From Streptomyces sp. NBC_01237 (GTDB lineage Bacteria; Actinomycetota; Actinomycetes; Streptomycetales; Streptomycetaceae), in assembly GCF_035917275.1 (NCBI RefSeq), contig NZ_CP108508.1, positions 2,852,001-2,916,000 on the forward strand: a DNA stretch of 64,000 nucleotides, read 5' to 3'. Positions within the stretch are counted from its first letter, which is position 1, and each line of letters starts with the position of its first letter. A program made the position numbers and the translations under genes. This document shows, one piece after another, positions 1-7,862 of the stretch. A model generated the notes under the pieces. That model was not told the origin of the DNA, did not search any database, and worked only from the letters and a program-made list of their open reading frames with translations.

Positions 1-80
1 GTGCGGCTCCACGCGGCGCGGACGAGACTGCTGTTGTTCGAGGCCGACCGGCCGGAGAGACCAGGACGAAGGATCAGCCC

Positions 81-929
81 ATGAGCAGTCTTCAGCAGCG
101 CGGACCCGCCCCCCGTCAGGCGTCCATCGCCGAGTACGTCCTCGCCGAGGGCGAGGTCAGCGCCGCCGAGCTGGCCGAGCGGTTCGACGTCAGTCTGATG
201 ACCATCCACCGCGACCTCGACGAGCTGGAGCGGCAGGGCATCGTCCGGAAGTTCCGCGGTGGGGTGACGGCCCAGCCCTCCGGTGTCTTCGAGTCGAACG
301 TGGCCTACCGGCTGAAGACCATGCGCGCCGAGAAGGCCGCCGTCGCCGAGCGGGCGGTGCGGCTCATCGAGCCGGGCATGGCGGTGATGCTGGACGACTC
401 GACCTCGACCCTGGAGATCGCGCGGCGGCTGCGGGCCATCACCCCCCTCACCGTCGTCACCAACTTCCTCGAAGCGATAACCGTGTTGTCGCAGGAGCGG
501 GGCATCCATCTGATGGGCCTGGGCGGCGACTACGACCCGCTGCACTCCTCCTTCCTCGGGGTCTCCTGCGTGGAGGCCGTGCAGTCCCTCCAGGTCGACG
601 TCTGCTTCACCTCGACGTCCGCGGTGTCCGGCGGCTTCGCCTATCACCAGGAGCAGCACATCGTGTCCGTGAAGCGGGCGATGCTCGACTCGGCCGCACG
701 CAACGTCCTGCTGCTGGACCACTCCAAGCTGGGGCGCGTCGCCCTGCACCGGCTCGCCCCGCTCAGCCGGTTCGATCTGGTGCTGGTGGACGACGGGGCG
801 TCCGCCGAGGCACTGCGCGATCTGGACGAGCACAAGGTCCCCTACGAGGTCTGCGCGACCGGCACGAGCGCGGGCGACGACAACGGGGCGGGCGTCGGCA
901 CGGCATCGGGAGGTGGCGGTGAACGGTGA
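81..929 (+). CDS. DeoR-family sugar-operon transcriptional regulator
   Basis: A 282-residue regulator with the standard two-part DeoR layout. Residues about 15-60 form the helix-turn-helix (AELAERFDVSLMTIHRDLDEL, recognition helix with MTIHRDL). The rest is the DeoR sensor domain, which in this family binds a phosphorylated sugar; the motif DDSTSTLEIARRL near residue 105 is typical. A ribosome site (gaagga, about 67-72) precedes the ATG. The stop overlaps the GTG of the ATPase gene by four bases, so the two are translationally coupled. It probably represses its own operon and is released by a metabolite of the pathway; the metabolite cannot be read from the sequence. The C-terminal tail of about 20 Gly/Ala/Thr-rich residues is probably disordered. 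Confidence 0.9.
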   Translation: MSSLQQRGPAPRQASIAEYVLAEGEVSAAELAERFDVSLMTIHRDLDELERQGIVRKFRGGVTAQPSGVFESNVAYRLKTMRAEKAAVAERAVRLIEPGMAVMLDDSTSTLEIARRLRAITPLTVVTNFLEAITVLSQERGIHLMGLGGDYDPLHSSFLGVSCVEAVQSLQVDVCFTSTSAVSGGFAYHQEQHIVSVKRAMLDSAARNVLLLDHSKLGRVALHRLAPLSRFDLVLVDDGASAEALRDLDEHKVPYEVCATGTSAGDDNGAGVGTASGGGGER

Positions 930-2005
930 CTGAACTGGCCCTGCGCGCCCTGCGCAAGACCTACCCCGGGCGGGGCCGGGCGGCCGGGGTCGAGGCGGTG
1001 CGGTCCATCGACGTCGAGCTGCGGTCCGGAGAGCTGCTGGGCCTGCTGGGCCCCTCCGGCTGCGGCAAGTCCACGACGCTGCGGATGATCGCCGGTCTGG
1101 AGACCGTCACCGGCGGCGACATCCTCATCGGCGGCTCCTCGGTCGTGCCGCTCCCGGCGCAGCGGCGCAATATCGGGGTCGCGTTCGAGAACTACGCGCT
1201 GTATCCGCCGCTGACGGTCGCGGAGAACCTCGGATTCGGGCTGTCGGCGCGGCGACGCCACGGCCGGGCCGAGATTCGCGGCAGAGTGGCGGCCATGGCC
1301 GAACGTCTCGGGATCACCGACCTGCTCGGATCCCGCCCGGCCGCGCTCTCCAGCGGGCAGAAGCAGCGGGTGGCGCTGGCCCGCGCGCTGATCCGCGAGC
1401 CCGACGTACTGCTGCTCGACGAACCGCTCTCGCATCTGGACGCCGCCCAGCGGGACGCCACACGGCGCGAGCTGAAACGCATCCAGCGGGACTCCGGGCA
1501 CACCGCGATCCTCGTGACGCACGACCAGGAGGAGGCCCTGTCGCTCGCCGACCGGATCGCGGTCATGCGGGACGGCGAGATCCAGCAGCTCGGCACGCCC
1601 GAGGAGATCTATGACGCCCCGGCGAATCTCTTCGTCGCCGACTTCGTCGGGGAACCGGCGGTCAATCTGCTTCCGGGCGTCATGGACGGCGGGGGCGTAC
1701 GGCTCTCGGACACCGTGGCCTTCCCGGTACCGCACCGCTGCGCCGCACCGGGGCGCTCCGTGGTCCTGGGCATCCGGCCCGAGGACCTCACCCTGGGCGA
1801 CACGGGCGTACCGGCCCGGGTCGCCGCCCATGAGCCCCTCCTCGAAACGGGCATCGCCACGCTCGCCCTGGACGGGGTGGCCGGGCCCGTCGTCGTCCTG
1901 ACCGGACCCGGAGTACGGCTCGGCCGGGGCGACACCGTGACGGTCGCCGCCGACCCGCGGCACATCCATGTCTTCGACGCCGAAACAGGAGACGCACTTC
2001 GATGA
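926..2005 (+). CDS. ABC transporter ATP-binding protein, MalK/UgpC-type sugar importer ATPase
   Basis: A 359-residue nucleotide-binding subunit of a carbohydrate importer. Visible are Walker A GPSGCGKST (residues 42-50), the signature LSSGQKQRVALARAL, Walker B LLLDEPLSHLD, the H-loop VTHDQEEAL, and a C-terminal TOBE-type domain with GIRPEDL. The Q-loop reads FENYALYPPLTV, so the usual glutamine (FQxYALYP) is glutamate. The gene overlaps both neighbours by four bases (GTGA and ATGA). No permease or solute-binding gene for it is present in the window; they may lie upstream of the left edge, or the ATPase may serve permeases encoded elsewhere, as multitask sugar ATPases do in Streptomyces. Confidence 0.92.
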   Translation: MTELALRALRKTYPGRGRAAGVEAVRSIDVELRSGELLGLLGPSGCGKSTTLRMIAGLETVTGGDILIGGSSVVPLPAQRRNIGVAFENYALYPPLTVAENLGFGLSARRRHGRAEIRGRVAAMAERLGITDLLGSRPAALSSGQKQRVALARALIREPDVLLLDEPLSHLDAAQRDATRRELKRIQRDSGHTAILVTHDQEEALSLADRIAVMRDGEIQQLGTPEEIYDAPANLFVADFVGEPAVNLLPGVMDGGGVRLSDTVAFPVPHRCAAPGRSVVLGIRPEDLTLGDTGVPARVAAHEPLLETGIATLALDGVAGPVVVLTGPGVRLGRGDTVTVAADPRHIHVFDAETGDALR

Positions 2006-3024
2006 ACCGCCCCCCGATGAGGATTCTGGCAGCCGGTGACCACTTCGTCCGTGCCTCGCTGATCACCGAGGCCCTGCGCCGGACGGTGGCGGGCGACGCG
2101 GACATCACGGAACTCACCCTCCCCTGGCCCCTGGAGCCGTTCGGCAGGGTCGGCGAGGTCGACGAGGCCAGCGACGCCGAGGACGCCCTGATCCAGGCCC
2201 TGGACGGGATCGAGGTGTGCGTGACGCAGATGGGGCCGTTCACCGAGCGCGTCCTCGCCGCGGCGCCCCGGCTGCGGCTCGTCGTCGTCTGCCGGGGCGG
2301 CCCGGTCAATGTGAACGCGGCGGCCGCCCGTGACCGGGGCGTACGGGTGTGCTTCGCCCCCGGGCGCAACGCGGCGGCGACCGCGGAGTTCACCGTGGGC
2401 CTGCTGCTGGCCGCGCTCCGGCGCATCCCCGAGGCCCACGGGACCCTGCGCACCCAGGGCCGTTGGGACGCCTCGCACTTCCTGTACGAGCAGGCCGGCC
2501 TCGAACTGGAGGACGTCCCGGTCGGTCTGATCGGCTACGGGGCGGTCGGCAGCCGGGTGGCCCGGGTGCTCGGCGCGTTCGGCGCCGAGGTCGAGGTGTA
2601 CGACCCCTATGTGCGCGGCGACGTCCACGGGATGCGCGCCGCCTCGCTGGACGCGCTGCTCGCCCGCTCCCGGGTCCTGACCCTGCACGCCCGGCTGACT
2701 CCCGAGACCCGGCATCTGATCGGCGCCCGCGAGCTGGCCCTGCTGCCTCGGGGGGCGGTGCTGGTGAACGCGGCGCGGGGCGGGCTGCTGGACACCGACG
2801 CGCTCTGCGACGCGCTGGATTCGGGTCAGTTGGGGGCCGCGGCGCTCGACACGTACGAGCAGGAGCCGCCGCCCGCGTCCTCCCGGCTGTTCCGGACCCC
2901 GCATCTGCTGATGACCCCGCATGTGGCGGGGGCCAGCCGTGCCGTCGCCGAGAAGGCGGCCCGGATCGCGGCGGACGAGGTGGCCCGCTATGCGCGGGGC
3001 GAGCCGTTGGCCCACGTCCTGTGA
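2002..3024 (+). CDS. D-isomer-specific 2-hydroxyacid dehydrogenase (phosphoglycerate-dehydrogenase-like)
   Basis: A 340-residue NAD-dependent dehydrogenase of the D-2-hydroxyacid family. The Rossmann motif GYGAVG lies at residues 178-183. The C-terminal catalytic elements are recognisable: Arg in NAARGGLLDTDAL, Glu in TYEQEPPP and His in TPHVAGAS. It has no regulatory ACT domain, so it is unlikely to be the main serine-pathway SerA. It starts inside the ATPase stop codon (ATGA) and precedes a sugar kinase, so it probably oxidises or reduces a sugar-acid intermediate of the same catabolic route. The exact substrate is unknown. Confidence 0.88.
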   Translation: MNRPPMRILAAGDHFVRASLITEALRRTVAGDADITELTLPWPLEPFGRVGEVDEASDAEDALIQALDGIEVCVTQMGPFTERVLAAAPRLRLVVVCRGGPVNVNAAAARDRGVRVCFAPGRNAAATAEFTVGLLLAALRRIPEAHGTLRTQGRWDASHFLYEQAGLELEDVPVGLIGYGAVGSRVARVLGAFGAEVEVYDPYVRGDVHGMRAASLDALLARSRVLTLHARLTPETRHLIGARELALLPRGAVLVNAARGGLLDTDALCDALDSGQLGAAALDTYEQEPPPASSRLFRTPHLLMTPHVAGASRAVAEKAARIAADEVARYARGEPLAHVL

Positions 3025-3078
3025 CCGCGCGACACCGCCCGCACTCCCTCGAACTCCTCTGACCGGAGGCCATGCGCC

Positions 3079-4506
3079 GTGACCAGGTACGTCGGGATCG
3101 ATGTCGGCACCTCGCTGGTGAAGGCGGCCGCCTTCGACGAACGGGGCCGCACGCTGGCCGTGGAGTCCCGCCCCGTCGGGCTGGACATCCGCGGCGGCCG
3201 TGTCGAGCAGGACATGGACGAGGTGTACGGGGCGGTCCGCGAGGTCCTTGCCGCCCTGGGCCCGGACGGGGTGGCGTTCGCCGGTCTCACCGGGCAGGGC
3301 GACGGGGTCTGGCTGGTGGACGCGGCGGGCCGCCCGGTCCGCAGGGCGATCTCCTGGATGGACGGCCGGGCCCATGAGGTGGTCGACGGCTGGCTGGCGT
3401 CGGGTGTCTTCGAGGAGGTCTACCGGGCCACCGGCAGCGCGATGTTCCCGGGCTGTCCGGGGCCGGTGCTGGCCTGGCTCGACCGTCATGAACCCGCCGT
3501 CCTGGACGCGGCGGCCACGGCGCTGTACTGCAAGGACATGGTGTTCCAGCGGCTGACGGGCGTCCGGGCCACCGATGTGTCCGACGCCTCGATGCCGTTC
3601 CTGGACCCGGTGACCCGGGCGTACTCCCCCGGGGTCCTGGCCGCGCTCGGCCTCACCCACAGGGCCGGGCTGCTGCCTCCGGTGAGCGACCCGGTGGCGA
3701 CCGCCCGGCTGCCCACCGGGGTGCCGCTGGCCAACGGCCCGTACGACCTGCCGGCCTCCGCGATCGGGGCAGGTGTCACCCGCCCCGGCGACGGCCTGCT
3801 GATCATCGGCACCTGTCTGGCGGCGCTGGTCGCCACCGACCGTCTCGATCTGTCCGGTGAACCGGCCGGGCTGCACATCTCCACCGACCGTCCCGGCCAC
3901 TGGCTGCGCGCCATGCCCGCGATGGTGGGCACGGCGGCGCTGGACTGGGTCCTGGCCACCACCGGCGTACGCCACCGGCAGCTCGACGCCCTCCTCGACG
4001 CGACGCCGCCCGGCGCACGCGGCGTGCGGGTGCTGCCGTACTTCGCGCCGTCCGGTGAACGCGCCCCGTTCGTCGAGCCCCGGCTGCGGGCCGAACTCAC
4101 CGGCGTTTCCCTGGAGTCGACCCCGGCGGACCTGATCCGCGCGGTCTGCGAGGGCATCGGCTTCGCCGCCCGGCACTGCCTGGAGGCCGCGGGGCTGACC
4201 GGCACCCTGGCCCTGTGCGGCGGCGGCACCCGCTCCCCCGCCTGGATGCGGCTGTTCGCCGATGTGCTGGGCAGGCCGGTCCGGATCGTGGAGGGGGAGG
4301 TGGGGGCGCGGGGTGCGGTGCTCGCGGCGGCCGGGCGCTTCGGGGCGGAGCTGGACACGGCGTCCTGGACGGCGCCCACGGCGGTGGTGACACCGGATCC
4401 GCGGCGGGCGGCCTTCTACGCGACGGTGTACGAGGACCACCTGGCACGCCTCGCGGACGCGCGCACACGGGCCCGCACCACCGGGAGCCCGTCGGTGGCG
4501 CTGTAG
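3079..4506 (+). CDS. FGGY-family carbohydrate kinase
   Basis: A 475-residue sugar or polyol kinase. The N-terminal actin-like phosphate-binding motif is GIDVGTSLVKAAAFD (residues 5-19), followed by GLTGQGDGVWLVD and SWMDGRA. The C-terminal FGGY signature is LCGGGTRSPAWMRLFADVLG. The TGQGDG and NGPYDLP segments recall the EryA (erythritol kinase)-like subgroup more than xylulose or glycerol kinases; this is an impression, not a search. GTG start, 54 bases after the dehydrogenase. With the DeoR regulator, ATPase and dehydrogenase it forms a catabolic operon for a sugar or polyol that would be phosphorylated after import. Confidence 0.9.
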   Translation: MTRYVGIDVGTSLVKAAAFDERGRTLAVESRPVGLDIRGGRVEQDMDEVYGAVREVLAALGPDGVAFAGLTGQGDGVWLVDAAGRPVRRAISWMDGRAHEVVDGWLASGVFEEVYRATGSAMFPGCPGPVLAWLDRHEPAVLDAAATALYCKDMVFQRLTGVRATDVSDASMPFLDPVTRAYSPGVLAALGLTHRAGLLPPVSDPVATARLPTGVPLANGPYDLPASAIGAGVTRPGDGLLIIGTCLAALVATDRLDLSGEPAGLHISTDRPGHWLRAMPAMVGTAALDWVLATTGVRHRQLDALLDATPPGARGVRVLPYFAPSGERAPFVEPRLRAELTGVSLESTPADLIRAVCEGIGFAARHCLEAAGLTGTLALCGGGTRSPAWMRLFADVLGRPVRIVEGEVGARGAVLAAAGRFGAELDTASWTAPTAVVTPDPRRAAFYATVYEDHLARLADARTRARTTGSPSVAL

Positions 4507-4570
4507 CGGAGCCCGCCGACGCGCGCCCGGCGCCGACGGCACCGACCCCGCCCGCGCACGGACCGGTGCA

Positions 4571-4654
4571 CGGGCCGGGTACGCGGGCCGGGTACGCGGG
4601 CCGGGTACGCGGGCCGGGTACGCGGGCCGGGTACGCGGGCCGGGTACGCGGGCC
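4571..4654. repeat. 13-bp tandem repeat, about 6.5 copies
   Basis: A tandem array with unit gggtacgcgggcc. The ta dinucleotide falls at 4580, 4593, 4606, 4619, 4632 and 4645, an exact 13-base period with almost perfect unit identity. It sits between the FGGY kinase stop and the glycerophosphodiesterase gene. The period is not a multiple of three, so it is not a coding repeat. It ends in gtacgcgggcccgtac, which can fold back on itself. Probably a recently expanded minisatellite; a role in transcript ending is possible but not shown. Confidence 0.9.
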
Positions 4655-4750
4655 CGTACCCACGGCCGTACATGACCCGGCAAGCCGCCGGCCGCCCGGC
4701 CGTAACCCCCCATCGCTTTGGTGGTCCTACCGCCCACCCGAGGAGATCCC

Positions 4751-5815
4751 ATGTCCCCTGCCCCCGGCCGCCGTTCGCTCCTTCTGGCCACCGCCGCGGT
4801 GACCGCGGCGGCGGCGACCACGCCCGCTTCCGCCACGGACCGCCGCCCGCACCGCCCCCGGGGCCCCGTGGTCATCGGCCACCGCGGCGCGGCGGGCTGG
4901 CGCCCCGAACACACGGCAGCCGCCTACACCTTCGGTGTACGGTCCGGCGCCGACTGGATCGAGCCGGACCTCGTACCGACGAAGGACCACGTCCTGGTCG
5001 TGCGCCACGAGAACGAGATCTCCGGCACGACGGATGTCGCCCGCCATCCGGAGTTCGCCGGCCGCCGCACCACGAAGACGGTCGACGGGAAGGCCGTCAC
5101 CGGCTGGTTCACCGAGGACTTCACGCTCAAGGAGCTGAAGACGCTGCGCGCGGTGGAGCGGCTGCCGCTGATCCGCAACCGCAACACGGTCTTCGACGGC
5201 CGCCAGCAGGTCATGACGTTCCAGGAGGTCATCGATCTGGCCCGCGCCCTGTCGAAGGAGTACGGCCGCCGGATCGCGGTCTTCCCCGAGACGAAGCACC
5301 CCACGTACTTCCGCTCGATCGGCCTGCCGCTGGAGCCGGAGCTGATCCGGGTGATCCGGCGCAACCGTCTCACCGCCCGGGAATGTGTCGTCCAGTCCTT
5401 CGAACCGTCCAGCCTGCACCGGGTGGCCGAAGCCGGGCTCGGTCTGCCGCTCTGGCAGGCACTGGGCACCAGCGGCGGCCCCTACGGCCACGGGAGCACC
5501 TACAAGGAGATGATGACTCCGGCCGGACTGCGCGAGATCGCCTCGTACGCGGACTGGATCGGCCCGGACAAGTCCTCGCTCGTCCCGCCGCTCACCCTGC
5601 CGGCCGACGCGCACGCGGCGGGCCTGAAGGTCGGCGCGTACACCTTCCGCGCCGAGAACCAGTACCTCCCGGCGCAGTACCGCCGGGGCACCGCACCGAA
5701 CGACTTCGGTGACGCGTTCGCCGAGTACGCCTTCCACTACGGGCTGGGCGTGGACGCGGTGGTGACGGACTTCCCGGACATCGCGGCGGCGGCGCGGGAG
5801 GACCTGCGGCCGTAG
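4751..5815 (+). CDS. secreted glycerophosphodiester phosphodiesterase
   Basis: A 354-residue enzyme that hydrolyses glycerophosphodiesters to glycerol-3-phosphate and an alcohol. The catalytic HRG of the GDPD TIM barrel is at residues 44-46 (VIGHRGAAGWRPEHT), followed by the metal ligands in EPDLVPTKDHVLVVRHE. The N-terminus GRRSLLLATAAVTAAAA is a twin-arginine-like signal followed by ATTPASA, so export through Tat is likely. The ATG at 4751 was chosen because gaggaga lies six bases upstream; an upstream in-frame GTG at 4718 lacks this. It probably works in scavenging phosphate or glycerol outside the cell. It appears monocistronic. Confidence 0.92.
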   Translation: MSPAPGRRSLLLATAAVTAAAATTPASATDRRPHRPRGPVVIGHRGAAGWRPEHTAAAYTFGVRSGADWIEPDLVPTKDHVLVVRHENEISGTTDVARHPEFAGRRTTKTVDGKAVTGWFTEDFTLKELKTLRAVERLPLIRNRNTVFDGRQQVMTFQEVIDLARALSKEYGRRIAVFPETKHPTYFRSIGLPLEPELIRVIRRNRLTARECVVQSFEPSSLHRVAEAGLGLPLWQALGTSGGPYGHGSTYKEMMTPAGLREIASYADWIGPDKSSLVPPLTLPADAHAAGLKVGAYTFRAENQYLPAQYRRGTAPNDFGDAFAEYAFHYGLGVDAVVTDFPDIAAAAREDLRP

Positions 5816-5916
5816 CTCCGCCCTCGCGCGCCCGCCCCGTCGCCCACCCCTCGCCCGCCGGGAGACCTAGGCCGAAGGGCTGATCACGGACGAACCCTCC
5901 TGCTGTTAGCCTGCTC

Positions 5917-5933
5917 CTGCATATAGGTTGCAA
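5917..5933. promoter_or_regulatory. Nur-type operator before sodF
   Basis: The sequence cTGCat-atagg-ttGCAA matches the Nur consensus as I remember it (tTGCaa-N5-ttGCAA), with the right spacing of five. It lies 43 bases upstream of the superoxide dismutase start. In S. coelicolor the nickel-responsive Fur-family repressor Nur represses the iron superoxide dismutase gene in the presence of nickel, so this site predicts the same control here. Confidence 0.7.
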
Positions 5934-5975
5934 TAACAACTGGACGGCATTCCCAGCAGTCGGAGGGTTCGCATC

Positions 5976-6617
5976 ATGGCCACGTACACGCTCCCGGAGC
6001 TCCCTTACGATTACGCGGCGCTCGAACCGGTCATCAATCCCCAGATCATCGAGCTGCACCACGACAAGCACCACGCCGCGTACGTGAAGGGTGCGAACGA
6101 CACCCTGGAGCAGCTGGAAGAGGCCCGCGACAAGGAAGCCTGGGGTGCCATCAACGGCCTTCAGAAGAACCTCGCGTTCCACCTTTCCGGCCACATCCTG
6201 CACTCGATCTACTGGCACAACATGACGGGCGACGGCGGCGGCGAGCCCCTCGCGGCGGACGGCGTCGGCGATCTGGCCGACGCGATCACCGAGTCGTTCG
6301 GCTCGTACGCGGGCTTCAAGTCCCAGCTGACGAAGGCCGCGGCCACCACCCAGGGCTCCGGCTGGGGCGTCCTCGCGTACGAGCCCGTCAGCGGCAAGCT
6401 GATCGTCGAGCAGGTCTACGACCACCAGGGCAACGTCGGCCAGGGTTCGGTCCCGGTCCTGGTCTTCGACGCCTGGGAGCACGCCTTCTACCTGCAGTAC
6501 AAGAACCAGAAGGTCGACTTCATCGAGGCGATGTGGCGCGTCGTCAACTGGCAGGACGTGGCGAAGCGGTACGCCGCCGCGAAGGAGCGCGCGGACGTGC
6601 TCCTGCTCGCCCCCTGA
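5976..6617 (+). CDS. sodF: iron (Fe/Mn-type) superoxide dismutase
   Basis: A 213-residue cytoplasmic enzyme that converts superoxide to hydrogen peroxide and oxygen. The four metal ligands of the Fe/Mn family are in place: His28 (ELHHDKHH), His76 (HILHSIYW), Asp165 and His169 ([13 protein letters not shown]). Full length for the family, and no signal peptide. The start follows a ribosome site in gtcggagggttcgcatc. In Streptomyces the Fe enzyme (SodF) and the nickel enzyme (SodN) are reciprocally controlled by Nur; the Nur-like box at 5917-5933 supports calling this SodF. Motifs alone do not exclude Mn as cofactor. The gene is monocistronic and ends in a strong hairpin. Confidence 0.95.
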   Translation: MATYTLPELPYDYAALEPVINPQIIELHHDKHHAAYVKGANDTLEQLEEARDKEAWGAINGLQKNLAFHLSGHILHSIYWHNMTGDGGGEPLAADGVGDLADAITESFGSYAGFKSQLTKAAATTQGSGWGVLAYEPVSGKLIVEQVYDHQGNVGQGSVPVLVFDAWEHAFYLQYKNQKVDFIEAMWRVVNWQDVAKRYAAAKERADVLLLAP

Positions 6618-6680
6618 CGATCCCCAGGCGTCCTGCCTCGTGATCGTCTTCTCAACCTTCACCCGGGCAGGCGGATGAAC

Positions 6681-6719
6681 GAAGAGCCCCCGCGAGGACA
6701 TGACTCGCGGGGGCTCTTC
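6681..6719 (+). terminator. strong stem-loop terminator after sodF
   Basis: A perfect 16-bp inverted repeat: gaagagcccccgcgag at 6681-6696, loop gacatga, and the complement at 6704-6719. It lies between sodF and the ArsR gene. No T-tract is visible, as usual in Streptomyces. Confidence 0.85.
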
Positions 6720-6750
6720 CATGCCCAAGCCCCCGCCTCGACCTGGCTTG

Positions 6751-6774
6751 TTAGCCATTTAGCTCATATGCTAA
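6751..6774. promoter_or_regulatory. probable ArsR operator/promoter with inverted repeat
   Basis: A perfect inverted repeat ttagc-tcatat-gctaa spans 6759-6774, with an additional ttagc half-site at 6751-6755. It is an AT-rich island 10 bases upstream of the ArsR start. A -10-like tatgct at 6767-6772 would put the transcription start almost on the ATG at 6784, so the mRNA may be leaderless. The position is typical for autorepression by an ArsR-family protein. Confidence 0.6.
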
Positions 6775-6783
6775 ACATGGATC

Positions 6784-7119
6784 ATGGAGAATCCTTCCGC
6801 CGACGAGGCAAGCGCGTTCCGCGCTCTCGCCGACCCGACGAGGCGCCAGATCCTGGAGGACCTGCGGGGCGGTGAGCTGGCCGCCGGCGAGATCGCGGGC
6901 CGGTTCCCGATCAGCGCACCGTCCGTCTCGCGCCACCTGGGCGTACTCAAGGGCGCCGGGCTCGTCACCGAGCGCCGCGACGCCAACCGCATCCTCTACT
7001 CGCTCGCCGAGGAGCGGCTCGCGATGTGCGTGGGACGGTTCCTCAGCGCCGTCTGCCCCGAACAGATCGTCCTCCGCCGCACCGCGTGGCGGCAGGATCC
7101 GAAGGGCGATGCCTCATGA
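6784..7119 (+). CDS. ArsR-family winged-helix transcriptional regulator
   Basis: A 111-residue regulator with one winged-helix domain: FRALADPTRRQILEDL opens the fold, and GRFPISAPSVSRHLGVLKGA is the recognition region. The cysteine-pair metal site of arsenic or cadmium sensors (ELCVCDL type) is absent, so it probably does not sense metal; it belongs to the larger group that controls a neighbouring gene. It is translationally coupled to the next gene (ATGA overlap at 7116-7119), which is its most likely target together with itself. There is no Shine-Dalgarno sequence, which fits a leaderless transcript. Confidence 0.9.
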   Translation: MENPSADEASAFRALADPTRRQILEDLRGGELAAGEIAGRFPISAPSVSRHLGVLKGAGLVTERRDANRILYSLAEERLAMCVGRFLSAVCPEQIVLRRTAWRQDPKGDAS

Positions 7120-7862
7120 CCGGCCCCCGGCTGTCCAGCGTCATCGAACGCCGCCTCCTGGTGAACTACCGCGTGGACCCGGACATCGCGGCGGGGCTGC
7201 TGCCCGCCCCCCTGCGCCCCCAGCTCGTGCGTGGCAGGGCGGTCGCCGGGATCTGCCTGCTGCGCGTCGGCGGCGTACGCCCCGGCTGGAGTCCGGCCGC
7301 CGTCGGCGTGCGCAGCGAGAACGCCGCGCACCGGATCTCCGTGGAGTGGGACGGCCCCGGGGGCGTGGAGAGCGGTGTCTACATCCCGCGCCGCGACAGC
7401 GCGTCGCGGCTCAACGTCCTCGCGGGCGGCCGGATCTTCCCGGGCGCGCACGGGCGCGCCGACTTCACGGTGTGCGAGGGCGCCGACGAGGTGCGGGTGG
7501 CCTTCGCGACCCGGGACGGCGAGGTCCGGGTGGACGCCTCGGTGGAACCCACGGACGAACTGCGCGGCAGCGAGCTGTTCATGGACCTGGCCGAGGCATC
7601 GGCGTTCTTCCGCGCGGGGTCCAGGGGCCTGTCCCCCAACGCCGCCGGCCGCCATCTCGACGTCCTCGAAATGAGCACCGACGCCTGGCGGGTGACGGCC
7701 GGGCGGGTCCGGTCCGTGCGGTCCTCGTTCTTCGAGGACCCGGACCGCTTCCCCCCGGGGAGTGCCGCGCTGGACAGCGTGCTGGTCATGCGGGGCGTCC
7801 CGGCCCGCTGGTCGCCGCGCGCACCCTTCCCCCTCACCGCTCCGGCCGCTCCCCCTCGGTGA
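7116..7862 (+). CDS. DUF2071-family protein
   Basis: A 248-residue protein of the DUF2071 (acetoacetate-decarboxylase-like fold) group. The opening VIERRLLVNYRVDP, then GLLPAPLRPQLVRGRAVAGICLLRV and the later SAFFRAGSRGLSPN, are characteristic. No enzymatic activity is established for the family and no catalytic residue can be assigned. The start ATG overlaps the ArsR stop, so expression follows the regulator. Its last 29 bases overlap the convergent O-methyltransferase gene. Confidence 0.8.
   Translation: MTGPRLSSVIERRLLVNYRVDPDIAAGLLPAPLRPQLVRGRAVAGICLLRVGGVRPGWSPAAVGVRSENAAHRISVEWDGPGGVESGVYIPRRDSASRLNVLAGGRIFPGAHGRADFTVCEGADEVRVAFATRDGEVRVDASVEPTDELRGSELFMDLAEASAFFRAGSRGLSPNAAGRHLDVLEMSTDAWRVTAGRVRSVRSSFFEDPDRFPPGSAALDSVLVMRGVPARWSPRAPFPLTAPAAPPR

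Noticed and set aside
1609..4914. Very long minus-strand open frame opposite the FGGY kinase, dehydrogenase and ATPase genes
   Set aside because: It is antisense to three well-supported genes, its translation is Arg/Gly/Pro-rich with no domain, and it spans intergenic repeats. Such frames are an effect of third-position GC bias.
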